A stretch of DNA of 41,409 nucleotides from Vallitalea sp. (GTDB taxonomy: Bacteria > Bacillota > Clostridia > Lachnospirales > Vallitaleaceae), in contig JAOASG010000045.1 in assembly GCA_025210235.1 (NCBI GenBank), positions 1-41,409 of the forward strand, written 5' to 3'. The notes beneath the pieces were generated by a model that searched no databases, was not told the DNA's origin, and saw only the letters and a program-made list of their open reading frames with translations. Positions 19,205 through 28,078 of this stretch are shown piece by piece (the stretch's first letter is position 1; each line of letters begins with the position of its first letter). The position numbers were made by a program, and so were the translations under genes.

Positions 19205-19363
19205 AATTCACTATAAATACAAAAATCACTATATAGAAAAATACAAATGATATCATTATAATTATAAGTAGATTACTTAAACTTCACATTATTTATGAAG
19301 TGGGAAGTTAGAGTAGTTAAGTTTAATGGCCATTATACAATATATATTAGGGAGGATTTATAG

Positions 19364-20752
19364 ATGTATAAAACTAAAAAAATATTTGCAATTTTACTAA
19401 TTGTTTTAATGATTGGTAGTATTTTCAGTGGATGTTCTAATTCGGTGAAGAATACAAGTAAAACTAATGATAAAGAAAATTCTGTTGATAATAGCAAGGG
19501 TAATGAAGATAATAATAAAACTAATGAAGAAGAGATTGTACTAAAATGGGCTGTTGAAGCCGGTGCCGCAGATAGAGGAGAGACTCAAGATTTAATAAAA
19601 TTGGCTGCAGAACATGGAATAAAAATAAAACCTTGGATAATGCCAGTAGCTAAAGATGGAGAAGCAGATAAGCTATTAATTAGTTTGATGGGTGGAGAAG
19701 AAATAGATATTTGCTATGATGCATATCCTAATATGAAAAGAAAGATCAATGCAGGAGTTGTTTATCCTATTGAACAGTTAGCTGCTGACGCAGGATATAA
19801 TATGAAAGATAAATTCGGAGGATATCTACCAGTTTTTGATGATGAAGTATATGGATTACCTGCATTTGTAGATATAGGGATAACTTTATATAATAGAAAT
19901 CTATTTGATAAAGCAGGTATAGAATATCCATCAGCAGAGAATTGGACATGGGAAAATTATATAAAAACCGCTAAGAAATTAACAGATGAGTCTAATGGTA
20001 TTTATGGTTCATTCATGCCAACAGATTGGGCCCATTACAATTATTTTCATGCAATACAAAAAGGTATTAGTCATTACAAAGAAGAGGGAACATCAAATTA
20101 TGATGCCCCTGAATTTGCAGAAGCGCTGAAATTCAATTATGATTTTGGTAATTTACATAAAGTACAACCAGATTATTTAACTATGAAGAGTAAACAGTTA
20201 CCTTATGATAGTTTTACAACAGGTAAGTATGGAATGTTTGTATGTGGTTGTTGGTCAACAAGTCTTATGAAAGATAAGGAAAAATATCCTAGAGATTGGA
20301 AATTTGGGATTTTACCAATGCCTTATCCAGAAGGTAATGATAAGTCAACAATTACAGTAACAGGTAATTATTGGATACCTACTACTTCAAAGAAAAAAGA
20401 GTATGCTTTTAAAGTTATTTCTTTGTTTGCAGAGCATCAATATGAGTTAGGATACGGAAAAATTCCAGCAAGAGTAGATATAAGTGATGAAGAATTAGAT
20501 AAATATATTGAAGAAAATCTTGTTGAACCATTTAAAGAGGATGGTATAACTGTAGATGATTTTAGACAAGCATATTTTGATCCAAATATGAAAGTTTATC
20601 CAGAAAAAATAGTTGGATATGGAGATGTGGCTATAAATCAAATCTTCTGTGAAGAGGGTGGACTTTATGGTATTGGTGAAAAAAGTTTAGAAGATACAAT
20701 GAAACAAATAAAAGAAAAAGCTGATAAAGCAATAAAGGATGATATGAAATAG
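19364..20752 (+). CDS. Sugar ABC transporter substrate-binding lipoprotein
   Basis: The product is 462 aa with ATG behind GGGAGG. The lipoprotein signal ends at C24 (GSIFSGC). A Ser/Asn/Lys/Glu-rich linker is followed by the extracellular solute-binding protein family 1 fold. Supporting segments are LISLMGGEEIDICYDAYPN, YGLPAFVDIGITLYNR, WENYIKTAKKLTD, FTTGKYGMFVCG and the aromatic-rich sugar-site residues of this family. It is anchored outside the membrane and hands an oligosaccharide or glycoside to the two permeases downstream. A 17-bp hairpin separates it from the permease genes, which fits higher expression of the binding protein. No ATPase gene is present, so a shared MsmX-type ATPase is inferred. 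The substrate is unknown. Confidence 0.92.
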   Translation: MYKTKKIFAILLIVLMIGSIFSGCSNSVKNTSKTNDKENSVDNSKGNEDNNKTNEEEIVLKWAVEAGAADRGETQDLIKLAAEHGIKIKPWIMPVAKDGEADKLLISLMGGEEIDICYDAYPNMKRKINAGVVYPIEQLAADAGYNMKDKFGGYLPVFDDEVYGLPAFVDIGITLYNRNLFDKAGIEYPSAENWTWENYIKTAKKLTDESNGIYGSFMPTDWAHYNYFHAIQKGISHYKEEGTSNYDAPEFAEALKFNYDFGNLHKVQPDYLTMKSKQLPYDSFTTGKYGMFVCGCWSTSLMKDKEKYPRDWKFGILPMPYPEGNDKSTITVTGNYWIPTTSKKKEYAFKVISLFAEHQYELGYGKIPARVDISDEELDKYIEENLVEPFKEDGITVDDFRQAYFDPNMKVYPEKIVGYGDVAINQIFCEEGGLYGIGEKSLEDTMKQIKEKADKAIKDDMK

Positions 20753-20767
20753 ATTAGTTAATAAGAT

Positions 20768-20846
20768 ATACTTAACAAACAAACGAGGATGAAGAATTAT
20801 AACTTGCATTCATGGAGTTATTATGCCAAGTTTGTTTGTTAAGTAT
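20768..20846 (+). promoter_or_regulatory. Intercistronic 17-bp stem-loop
   Basis: ATACTTAACAAACAAAC (20768-20784) and GTTTGTTTGTTAAGTAT (20830-20846) are exact complements. Inside them, ATAACT (20799-20804) pairs with AGTTAT (20816-20821). No T-run follows, so it probably stabilises the upstream mRNA or partly attenuates the permease genes. Confidence 0.7.
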
Positions 20847-20878
20847 TAGATGTATGTGCCCTGAGAGGAAGAATATAT

Positions 20879-21781
20879 ATGATTAGAGAAAAGAAATTAT
20901 CTATAAGTAAGAAAGAAGCAATTACAGGAATGCTTTTTATTTTACCATATACGATTGGTTTTATATTATTTCACGGATTACCGTTTGTTTTATCTTTTGT
21001 ATTAAGTATGACAGATTTAAGATTTATAAGTAAATTAGATAATGTTCATTTTGTGTTACTAGATAATTTTAAAGAAATGTTCAATGACCCATTTTTTTGG
21101 CAAGCATTTACTAAAAGTATTTTGTATAGTGTTATATATGTACCATTAATTATGATATTAAGTTTAGTGTTAGCATTATTAGTTAACAAGAAAATATATG
21201 CAAAAAATACTATAAGGACCATGATATTCATGCCATATGTGTCAAATATAGTAGCTATTTCACTTGTTTGGAGTTTATTATTGGCACCTATGGATGGTCC
21301 CATTAATAATTTACTTAGATCTATAGGAATTACAAACACTCCTATGTGGTTAATGGGTATTAAAACAGCTTTACCAACTGTAGCAATAATAGCTGTATGG
21401 CAAGGTATAGGATTACAATTTGTAACTTACTTGGCTGCGCTACAAGGGGTACCAAAAGAGTTAATAGAAGCATCACAGATTGATGGAGCAAATCGCTGGC
21501 AATCATTTAGACATGTTACGCTTCCATTGATATCTCCTACAACCTTCTTTTTATTAATTACATCAATTATATGTTCCCTTAAAAACTTTGATATTGTTCA
21601 AGTTCTTACTAAAGGTGGACCAGGAACTTCGTCTAGAGTTCTATCATTAAATATTGTTCGAGAAACATTTACATCATATAGAATGGGATATGCTAGTGCT
21701 CAAGCAATCTTTGTATTTATATTTATTCTTATTATAACTATGATTCAATGGCGAGGTCAAAAAAAATATGTAAATTACTAG
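20879..21781 (+). CDS. Sugar ABC transporter permease, LplB/UgpA type
   Basis: The product is 300 aa with ATG behind GAGAGGA. It has six predicted membrane helices, the first at about residues 17-40 (MLFILPYTIGFILFHGLPFV). The cytoplasmic EAA loop that docks the ATPase is EASQIDGANRWQSFRHVTLP at about 197-216. GGPGTSSRVL before the last helices is typical of the MalF/UgpA side of carbohydrate importers. It pairs with the permease that starts 13 nt downstream. Same operon as the binding protein. Confidence 0.93.
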   Translation: MIREKKLSISKKEAITGMLFILPYTIGFILFHGLPFVLSFVLSMTDLRFISKLDNVHFVLLDNFKEMFNDPFFWQAFTKSILYSVIYVPLIMILSLVLALLVNKKIYAKNTIRTMIFMPYVSNIVAISLVWSLLLAPMDGPINNLLRSIGITNTPMWLMGIKTALPTVAIIAVWQGIGLQFVTYLAALQGVPKELIEASQIDGANRWQSFRHVTLPLISPTTFFLLITSIICSLKNFDIVQVLTKGGPGTSSRVLSLNIVRETFTSYRMGYASAQAIFVFIFILIITMIQWRGQKKYVNY

Positions 21782-21794
21782 GAAGGTGATAAAT

Positions 21795-22667
21795 ATGATT
21801 AAGAGTAAAGACAAAATAACGGCTAATAAAGCTAAAGTAAATAAAAATAAAAAAATAGGTAAAATAGTTCTAAGTGGAATATTATTAATTATTGGGTTTT
21901 TGAATATATTTCCATTTTTATTTATGTTATCATCTTCATTTAAACCTTTAAATCAAGTATTTGATTATCCTATTCAATTAATTCCCAGAACGTTTATAAT
22001 TCAAAATTATAAAAATTTATTTCTGCCAGAATATAATTTTGTAAGATGGTATTCTAATACAACTATAATGATATGTGTTACTATATTATTAAAAACACTT
22101 ATTGTTAGTATGACAGCTTATGCATTTGCACGACTTAAGTTTAAAGGCAGAAATGTAATATTTTTAATTTTTTTATCTGCCATGATGATGCCACCAGATG
22201 TTACTATAATACCTAAATATGCAATATTTAATATGATGAATATAACAGATACTATGTGGAGCTTAGTATTTCCATATACTTTTGATGTGTTTTTTGTTTT
22301 TCTATTAAGACAGTTTTTTATATCTATTCCATTTTCACTATCGGAGGCTGCAATTATAGATGGATGTAGTCATTTTAAAGTTTTTTATAAAATAATTTTA
22401 CCATTAGCTAAACCAGCTCTAGTGACAATGATTATATTTACCTTTGTATGGGGATGGAATGATTATATGAATCCTTATATATTTATATCAGATACTAAAA
22501 AACAAATGTTATCAGTTGGAGTTGAATTATTTACTACTGCAAAAGCTACAGATTATGCTACTCAAATGGCTGCAGCAACATTAATATTAGTTCCAGTACT
22601 GATTTTGTTCCTATTTGCACAACGATTTTTTATCGAAGGTATATCTACTAGCGGAGTAAAAGGTTAA
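21795..22667 (+). CDS. Sugar ABC transporter permease, UgpE/LplC type
   Basis: The product is 290 aa. ATG 21795 is chosen because GGAAGG lies 8 nt before it; GTG 21786 overlaps that site. A basic N-terminus precedes a first helix at about 23-45. PFLFMLSSSFKP opens the periplasmic loop as in MalG/UgpE proteins. The EAA loop EAAIIDGCSHFKVFYKIILP is at about 192-211, and it ends in FIEGISTSGVKG, the usual C-terminal tail of the family. It completes the two-permease pore. The ATPase must come from elsewhere. Confidence 0.93.
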   Translation: MIKSKDKITANKAKVNKNKKIGKIVLSGILLIIGFLNIFPFLFMLSSSFKPLNQVFDYPIQLIPRTFIIQNYKNLFLPEYNFVRWYSNTTIMICVTILLKTLIVSMTAYAFARLKFKGRNVIFLIFLSAMMMPPDVTIIPKYAIFNMMNITDTMWSLVFPYTFDVFFVFLLRQFFISIPFSLSEAAIIDGCSHFKVFYKIILPLAKPALVTMIIFTFVWGWNDYMNPYIFISDTKKQMLSVGVELFTTAKATDYATQMAAATLILVPVLILFLFAQRFFIEGISTSGVKG

Positions 22668-22728
22668 AAAGATTTATTAGATAAAGGAATAACTACTTAT
22701 ATATATTGTTAGAAAGGGAACTTGTATA

Positions 22729-24705
22729 ATGAAACCAAAATTAATATTTTCAAAAAATATGTATGAATGCATTGAAGCTATTAAAGAATCAACGGTACCA
22801 TCTTTATGTGACACGATCAATGTACAAAATAAAGAGAAACAAGAAAATCGGTTATCTGAAGATGAAGGATTATTTATAGGATATGGTAAAATTACTGGTT
22901 GTTTTCCATATAAAGAACAAAATCAATATAATACTGAGTTGATAAATAAAGAAGTCAGTGTGGCTGTTTTAGAAAATGATTATATAAAAGCTACTTTTTT
23001 AACAGAGTATGGAGGAAGGTTATGGGAACTTATTGATAAAAAAACAGGGAGGAATTTATTATATACAAATGATGTAATTCAACCTAGAAACTTAGCAATT
23101 AGAAATGCTTGGTTTAGTGGTGGAGTTGAATGGAATATAGGTTCTATAGGACATTCTCCTTTTACATGTGAAAAAATGTATGTAGCACAATCAACTAATG
23201 ATGAGGGTATACCAATACTCAGGTTTTATGAATTTGAAAGAATTAGAAGAGTTACATACCAAATGGATTTTTGGTTGGAAGAAGGTTCGGATATATTGTT
23301 TTGTAGAATGCGTATAGACAATAGGAGTGATAGAACAATACCAATGTATTGGTGGTCCAATATAGCTGTTCCAGAATATGAAGATGGAAGAGTAATAGTT
23401 CCTGCAACATCAGCTTATAAAAATTCAGCTAAGCCAGGTATTAGTAAAGTAACAATACCAATTGATAATGAATGTAATCAAGATATAACTTATTATGGAG
23501 ATATTCCAGAACCAGTTGATTATTTTTTTGATATTGCTAAAACTACAAAAAAATATATTGCCAATGTAGATAATACAGGATTTGGGCTTCTTCAGGTGTC
23601 ATCCAATAGGTTGAAAGGTAGAAAAGTGTTTTCATGGGGACATATTCAGAGTTCTGATAATTGGCAAGAAATTCTTACAAAACAAGCAGGAAAATATATA
23701 GAAATTCAAGCAGGAGTTGCAAAAACTCAATATGAGTGTATTCCTATGCCACCTAATACAGCTTGGGAATGGGTGGAATGTTATACAAGTATAAGTGTGG
23801 AGCCTGAAAAAGTATTTAATGAATATAGTGATGCAGTAAAAGAAGTTGATACAAAAGTTAATTCAATATGGAATAATTATGATTTAGAATGTTTGGTTGC
23901 AAGTACAAAAGATTCTATTGGAAAGAAAAAATTTAAATTAATACATTCAGGTAGCGGATTTGGTGCTTTGGAAAATAAACTTAGACATACTTTAGGAAAA
24001 AGATTAGTTAGTGATTATCTTGATTTTAACTATGATGGAAATACTAAGGATTGGATAGATATTATAGAAAATAATTCTTTTAATAATATAGATGTTAATA
24101 CACCGCCCAAAAGTTTTGTTCTTGGAGATGATTGGATAGATATTTTAGAGAATTCATCTAAATCAGAGGGGAAAGATAACTGGTATGTATGGTATCAATT
24201 AGGTGTTATGTATAAGTATAATAAAAAATATGAAAAAGCATTAGACTGCTTTAAAAAGTCATTGTTCATAGATGTAAATAAGTGGGCTTATCATGCATTA
24301 GCGCATTTGTATATTGATATAAAGGAAACAAATAAAGCTGCAAAATATGCAGTAAAGTCAATGGAATTAGGGAATGCAGATTATTCGTTATGTGAAAGTT
24401 GTTTGAAATTACTGTTAAATAATGGGTTGTATAATTATATAATCAAAAGCTATGTTAATCTAGCTGATAATGTTAAGAGTAATAGTAGAATAAAGATGTA
24501 TTTAGCCTTTGCATATGCTAATACAGGGTTTGTAGAAAAAGCAGATAAAATAATGAGTGAAAATGGTGGACTCGTTGTTAATGATATACGTGAGGGAGAA
24601 ATATCCATCACCGAACTTTGGATATTAATATATAAGTTAAAGAATCCAAATGTTAAATATGAAGAAATTACTGTACCTAAAAAATATGATTTTAGATTAC
24701 ATTAA
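22729..24705 (+). CDS. DUF5107 domain protein with C-terminal TPR repeats
   Basis: The product is 658 aa with ATG behind GAAAGGGAA. Residues about 70-385 form the DUF5107 region, a beta-sandwich related to aldose epimerase-like domains: VAVLENDYIKATFLTEYGGRLWELIDKKTGRNLLY, GGVEWNIGSIGHSPFT, PMYWWSNIAVPE and WGHIQSSDNWQEI are its landmark segments. Residues about 475-600 contain tetratricopeptide-like helical pairs (YVWYQLGVMYKYNKKYEKALDCFKKSL). There is no signal peptide, so it is probably cytoplasmic. As the last gene of the sugar-uptake operon it likely processes or recognises the imported sugar. DUF5107 proteins occur in sugar-utilisation loci but their reaction is not established to my knowledge. 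Confidence 0.85.
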   Translation: MKPKLIFSKNMYECIEAIKESTVPSLCDTINVQNKEKQENRLSEDEGLFIGYGKITGCFPYKEQNQYNTELINKEVSVAVLENDYIKATFLTEYGGRLWELIDKKTGRNLLYTNDVIQPRNLAIRNAWFSGGVEWNIGSIGHSPFTCEKMYVAQSTNDEGIPILRFYEFERIRRVTYQMDFWLEEGSDILFCRMRIDNRSDRTIPMYWWSNIAVPEYEDGRVIVPATSAYKNSAKPGISKVTIPIDNECNQDITYYGDIPEPVDYFFDIAKTTKKYIANVDNTGFGLLQVSSNRLKGRKVFSWGHIQSSDNWQEILTKQAGKYIEIQAGVAKTQYECIPMPPNTAWEWVECYTSISVEPEKVFNEYSDAVKEVDTKVNSIWNNYDLECLVASTKDSIGKKKFKLIHSGSGFGALENKLRHTLGKRLVSDYLDFNYDGNTKDWIDIIENNSFNNIDVNTPPKSFVLGDDWIDILENSSKSEGKDNWYVWYQLGVMYKYNKKYEKALDCFKKSLFIDVNKWAYHALAHLYIDIKETNKAAKYAVKSMELGNADYSLCESCLKLLLNNGLYNYIIKSYVNLADNVKSNSRIKMYLAFAYANTGFVEKADKIMSENGGLVVNDIREGEISITELWILIYKLKNPNVKYEEITVPKKYDFRLH

Positions 24706-24765
24706 TAATTAATATTATTATTTGATTTAGAAGTTATTAAATGATGTCATTTTATTATACTCCTT

Positions 24766-24850
24766 AGTTTATAGGAGGTCACTGAAGAAGTCCTTTAATT
24801 GATTCATAAATACAATAATATGTTAGAATCTATAAACTCTTCAGTGATCT
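24766..24850. terminator. Interleaved inverted repeats, possible pseudoknot terminator
   Basis: AGTTTATAG (24766-24774) is complementary to CTATAAACT (24830-24838). GGTCACTGAAGA (24777-24788) is complementary to TCTTCAGTGATC (24838-24849) with one wobble. The order a-b-a'-b' is that of a pseudoknot. It lies between the convergent DUF5107 and hydrolase genes. Confidence 0.6.
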
Positions 24851-24869
24851 AGCTTTATAATATTGCTTT

Positions 24870-26273
24870 TTACTTTTCTAATATCCAATTTGAAATATCA
24901 TTAATTACATTATCATCTACTTTGGAAGGTATAGAATACTCTTTTGGACTAGGTGTACCTTCACCTTTCATAAAAATGTGATTTAGTCCTTCGTATAGTT
25001 TAAAAGTAGTATTATCTTTTTCTTCTAAGCTAGATTTCCATATATTAAAATCTTCTAGTGTAACTTGATAATCTCTTTTGCCTTGTAAAAATAAAATAGG
25101 CTTAGTTATTTTTGTTGCTAAAGAAGCAGGATTATAATCTTTTAAATCAAGATAGTAGTTTTTGCCAACTCCTCCTAAATTTTTTGCGGTAAGATTACTT
25201 AATGCATTAAGCGATTTTATTTTGTCAGAAAGGTTTTTAATATAATCAATTTGTTTTTGCTCTTGATCAGTAACTTTTTTATCTAAATTAGCAAAATATG
25301 ATGTTTGATATACTAATAAATCTTCAATAGGTCTAGCAGATCCAGCAAGTACAATATAACCATTAGCATCACTAAGTTTCTCTGCTATACGAGGCATAAG
25401 GTATCCTCCAAGACTATGGCCGAGTATATAAATTCCTTTTGGATTAATAGTTTCATTATTAAGTAAATAATTATATGCATATACTACATCATCAATAGTT
25501 TCGTCATAGACAGTTAAATCTTCTATAGACATTTTCTTACCATATACAAAAGTTCTTTTATCATATCTAAGAACTCCAATACCATTACTTGCAAGACCGT
25601 GTGCAATATCTCTAAAAGGTTTATTATTGTAAATAGTTTCGTCTTTATCACATGGACCAGAACCATGCACAAGAATAACAATAGGATAATTATCTGTATC
25701 TTTTGGAATAGTTAGAACACCAGGTAATTTATACTCATTATCACCAAATTCAATATTAATTTCTTCAATATTTGAAGGAGTAGTTCCATCATTATTATGA
25801 GGTAAAAAGTTAAATCCTTGTATCTCTTTGGACTCATTAAATGAGATAATACATTTAAGAGATGAATTAGTGTATGAGCAAATAATAGTAACTATTTTAT
25901 TACCATCTTGTTCAGTTACATCAGTTGATAAGATTTCTTTAAATTCACCTGCGAAAGATGTTACTTTGTCATGGCTTGATTTTAATGCATCTTCTTTCAT
26001 ATAAGGCTTCACTTGAGCTGTAAATTTATAATTACTTATGCTTTTGTAATCTTTAGCAATAAAAAAGTTTAATAACTTAGTAGCAATTTCTTCTTCGGGA
26101 CCATCTATAAATGATGTGTCAGATGTTTCATTATTAGGTGCATTTGATGATGAGTCATGTGTATCAATTTGTTGTTTGTTTTTAGCTTGGTCTTCATCTA
26201 TATTTGTTTTTTGTGAAGCTTTACATCCAGTAAATAACAAAGTGATTGCAAATAATAAAATGAATTTTTTCAT
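24870..26273 (-). CDS. Lipoprotein alpha/beta hydrolase with DUF3887 domain
   Basis: The product is 467 aa with ATG behind GAGGAG. The signal MKKFILLFAITLLFTGC places the lipidated cysteine at residue 17. A low-complexity linker is followed by a DUF3887 domain (about 60-155; the family forms a small NTF2-like fold). An alpha/beta hydrolase domain follows (about 170-467) with the oxyanion region VILVHGSGPCDKDE, the nucleophile elbow GHSLGGYL, ILFLQGKRDYQV carrying the acid residue, and the terminal histidine in GLNHIFMKG. It is a secreted, membrane-anchored esterase or peptidase-like enzyme; the substrate is unknown. Single gene with a convergent neighbour. Confidence 0.9.
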   Translation of the reverse strand: MKKFILLFAITLLFTGCKASQKTNIDEDQAKNKQQIDTHDSSSNAPNNETSDTSFIDGPEEEIATKLLNFFIAKDYKSISNYKFTAQVKPYMKEDALKSSHDKVTSFAGEFKEILSTDVTEQDGNKIVTIICSYTNSSLKCIISFNESKEIQGFNFLPHNNDGTTPSNIEEINIEFGDNEYKLPGVLTIPKDTDNYPIVILVHGSGPCDKDETIYNNKPFRDIAHGLASNGIGVLRYDKRTFVYGKKMSIEDLTVYDETIDDVVYAYNYLLNNETINPKGIYILGHSLGGYLMPRIAEKLSDANGYIVLAGSARPIEDLLVYQTSYFANLDKKVTDQEQKQIDYIKNLSDKIKSLNALSNLTAKNLGGVGKNYYLDLKDYNPASLATKITKPILFLQGKRDYQVTLEDFNIWKSSLEEKDNTTFKLYEGLNHIFMKGEGTPSPKEYSIPSKVDDNVINDISNWILEK

Positions 26274-26479
26274 AGGATAAACTCCTCTCTTTAACTAAAA
26301 CTATATTATTTATTATATACATCTATATTTTAATAAACAAGTAATTAATTAATTTATTAAATATAATAGATACAAGGTTGTTGTGATTACATCTATTTAA
26401 TTGCATTAATATAATTTTAAAATGATAACATTGTTGCCGAATAATCATTTTATTACTATACAAACTGCATCTAATCAAG

Positions 26480-26494
26480 TATAATATACTGAAT
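26480..26494 (+). promoter_or_regulatory. selC -10 element
   Basis: TATAAT (26480-26485) lies 9 nt before the tRNA 5' end, placing transcription start close to the mature end. The -35 region is weak (TATACA-like). Confidence 0.5.
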
Positions 26495-26591
26495 GGGAAT
26501 GAATGAATTCTGGTGGATTCAGGAGACTTCAAATCTTTTTTCGGGTGGTAAGACCGTCCGAGGTAGGTTCGATTCCTACTCACTCCCGCCA
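26495..26591 (+). tRNA. selC: tRNA-Sec (anticodon TCA)
   Basis: 97 nt including encoded CCA. The acceptor GGGAATGA/TCACTCCC gives 8 bp with one A-C mismatch at the fifth pair. The D arm is GAATTC-TGGT-GGATTC, the 6-bp stem and 4-nt loop special to tRNA-Sec. The anticodon arm is GGAGA-CTTCAAA-TCTTT with TCA at 26529-26531. The variable arm is CGGGTGGT-AAG-ACCGTCCG (8 bp). The T arm is GTAGG-TTCGATT-CCTAC, and the discriminator is G. It reads UGA as selenocysteine with SelB. Oddities are the acceptor mismatch and a partial second copy 2.1 kb downstream. Confidence 0.95.
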
Positions 26592-26640
26592 ATTATAAAC
26601 AATCTCATTTAGAAAAAATTTTTAGATAAATATCTAATAC

Positions 26641-26675
26641 AAAAAAGAATGAATTCTATCAATCCATTCCTTTTT
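26641..26675. terminator. Bidirectional terminator after selC
   Basis: AAAAAAGAATG (26641-26651) pairs with CATTCCTTTTT (26665-26675), one mismatch. It ends selC on the plus strand and overlaps the stop codon of the minus-strand gene. Confidence 0.6.
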
Positions 26676-27518
26676 AATATTTTAAATAATAACCATTTTC
26701 TTTTCTTATTAATACTCCTTTTTTAACTAATTTCTCAACTGTTTCATAATCTTTAACATCATTAATATTTATGGAATTGTTATTTAGTATTGATCTAATT
26801 ATTGATGCTTCTTTTGATGTGCGGTCTAATAAAAATGTTTTTTCTAACTTTATATCATTTTCATTAAAACTCCAAATACTATAAACAGATACAATATAAG
26901 CATATTGCTCATCAAAAAACAAAGGATTTTGAAGAATAATTGTTTGTAAATCATTATTATATTTCATCATCTCAGCGTTATATATCGTAACATTTTTATT
27001 ATTATCCAATATTCTTTTTGTTTTATTATTCCTAATTTCTTTAAGATCGATATCAGATTTGTAATTATCAATTTTAAACTCAAAAATATTATTTTTAATA
27101 TTAAATTGAGTTTTTTTATTAGTTAATCTTGAATTCCAGACTTCAATTATTTTATAGGACTATATTTAAATATTTTTGCTTTATAAAAACCATCAGTGCC
27201 ACCATTTATTTTATAAGCGTAAGTTAAAAGTATCCATTTTTTATTAATAATACTTATCATTGGTTTCAAAGACATATCATGGTCATAAATATTTTCAAAT
27301 AGTATATATTCTTTATTAACTTGAAGAATAAGATCATTATCTTTTTTTAATAATTTAATATCATCATTAATTAAATATGAATCTAAATCTAAAGAAAATG
27401 TACTTATATTAATTGTTTCTTTTAGTAATACATCATTTATATTTGATTGATGGTCACCATATACATTATACATAAATGTTGTTAACATAAAAAAAATAAA
27501 CCCAAAATGTTTAATCAT
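26674..27518 (-). pseudogene. Frameshifted secreted protein of unknown function
   Basis: The first part starts at ATG 27518 behind AAGGAG and reads 123 aa (hydrophobic leader MIKHFGFIFFMLTTFMYNVYG, then mature sequence) before TAA at 27147. The -1 frame is open from 27159 without a stop and continues as IIEVWNSRLTNKKTQF into the segment ending YYLKY at 26674. That second part has no good start of its own. The two halves together would give about 280 aa. The junction contains an A4 run (ATAAAATAA), a typical site for a one-base indel; Lys-codon slippage there cannot be excluded. I do not recognise the family. It is probably secreted or surface-associated. Confidence 0.6.
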
Positions 27519-27621
27519 TATATTGCTCCTTAATCTGGCAAAAAACTTTTTATTATTAAGTTTTTAAAAAAAGGTGATTACTTCACTTCTACTACTCTCT
27601 TTATACTACTTACTTAATTTA

Positions 27622-27924
27622 TTAACTCACATAATTATAGATAATCAGCAATACTGAAAAAGCAACATATGCAGTTATTATTCCAATAACTGTAATATTG
27701 ATATATCTAAAAATATATGTTTTCTTTTTATAGCACTTTAGGAAAAGAACTGTATTAGTTAGTGTATATGTAATGATTACTAAACCTATTATCAAATAAC
27801 CTATTCTCTTCTCAAATAAAGATGAAAATATATCACTTATTCTTGATACCCCAAATAAAACTGCTGGTATACCTATTAATCCAATACCTATATTTATAAA
27901 ATAGACAGGTTTATATTGTTTCAT
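27622..27924 (-). CDS. Small membrane protein, three helices
   Basis: The product is 100 aa with hydrophobic segments at about residues 9-25, 42-63 and 74-97, separated by a basic loop CYKKKTYIFRY. The start ATG lies inside the last codons of the upstream small reading frame (ATGGATGAAACAATATAA), an overlap typical of translational coupling. No family recognised. Confidence 0.6.
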   Translation of the reverse strand: MKQYKPVYFINIGIGLIGIPAVLFGVSRISDIFSSLFEKRIGYLIIGLVIITYTLTNTVLFLKCYKKKTYIFRYINITVIGIITAYVAFSVLLIIYNYVS

Positions 27925-28078
27925 CCATCAATTTTCCCTTTCCTACAGTCATTCCAAGACACATCCCCATGCACATGCCCAATGACATATAATTACCTTC
28001 AGAGTCTTTGGAATAAGTTTCTTTGTCTTTAGTTTTTTTCGTTTTATCACAAGAAAGTGTAGAAATAATATTAATTAA
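27911..28078 (-). other. Small Gly/Met/Cys-rich reading frame, truncated gene remnant
   Basis: An open frame of 55 codons follows in-frame directly after the TGA of the zinc-ribbon gene. It reads IISTLSC (like the end of a lipoprotein signal), a Lys-rich stretch, then MSLGMCMGMCLGMTVGKGK, a glycine-zipper-like segment. The only start with a ribosome site is ATG 27988 behind GAAGG, giving 25 aa. It overlaps the next gene by 14 nt. It is probably the tail of a lipoprotein gene that lost its beginning; a real 25-aa peptide is possible. Confidence 0.4.

Noticed and set aside
26323..26592. Minus-strand frame of 89 codons over selC
   Set aside because: It reads through the tRNA-Sec gene on the opposite strand, so the apparent protein is an artefact.
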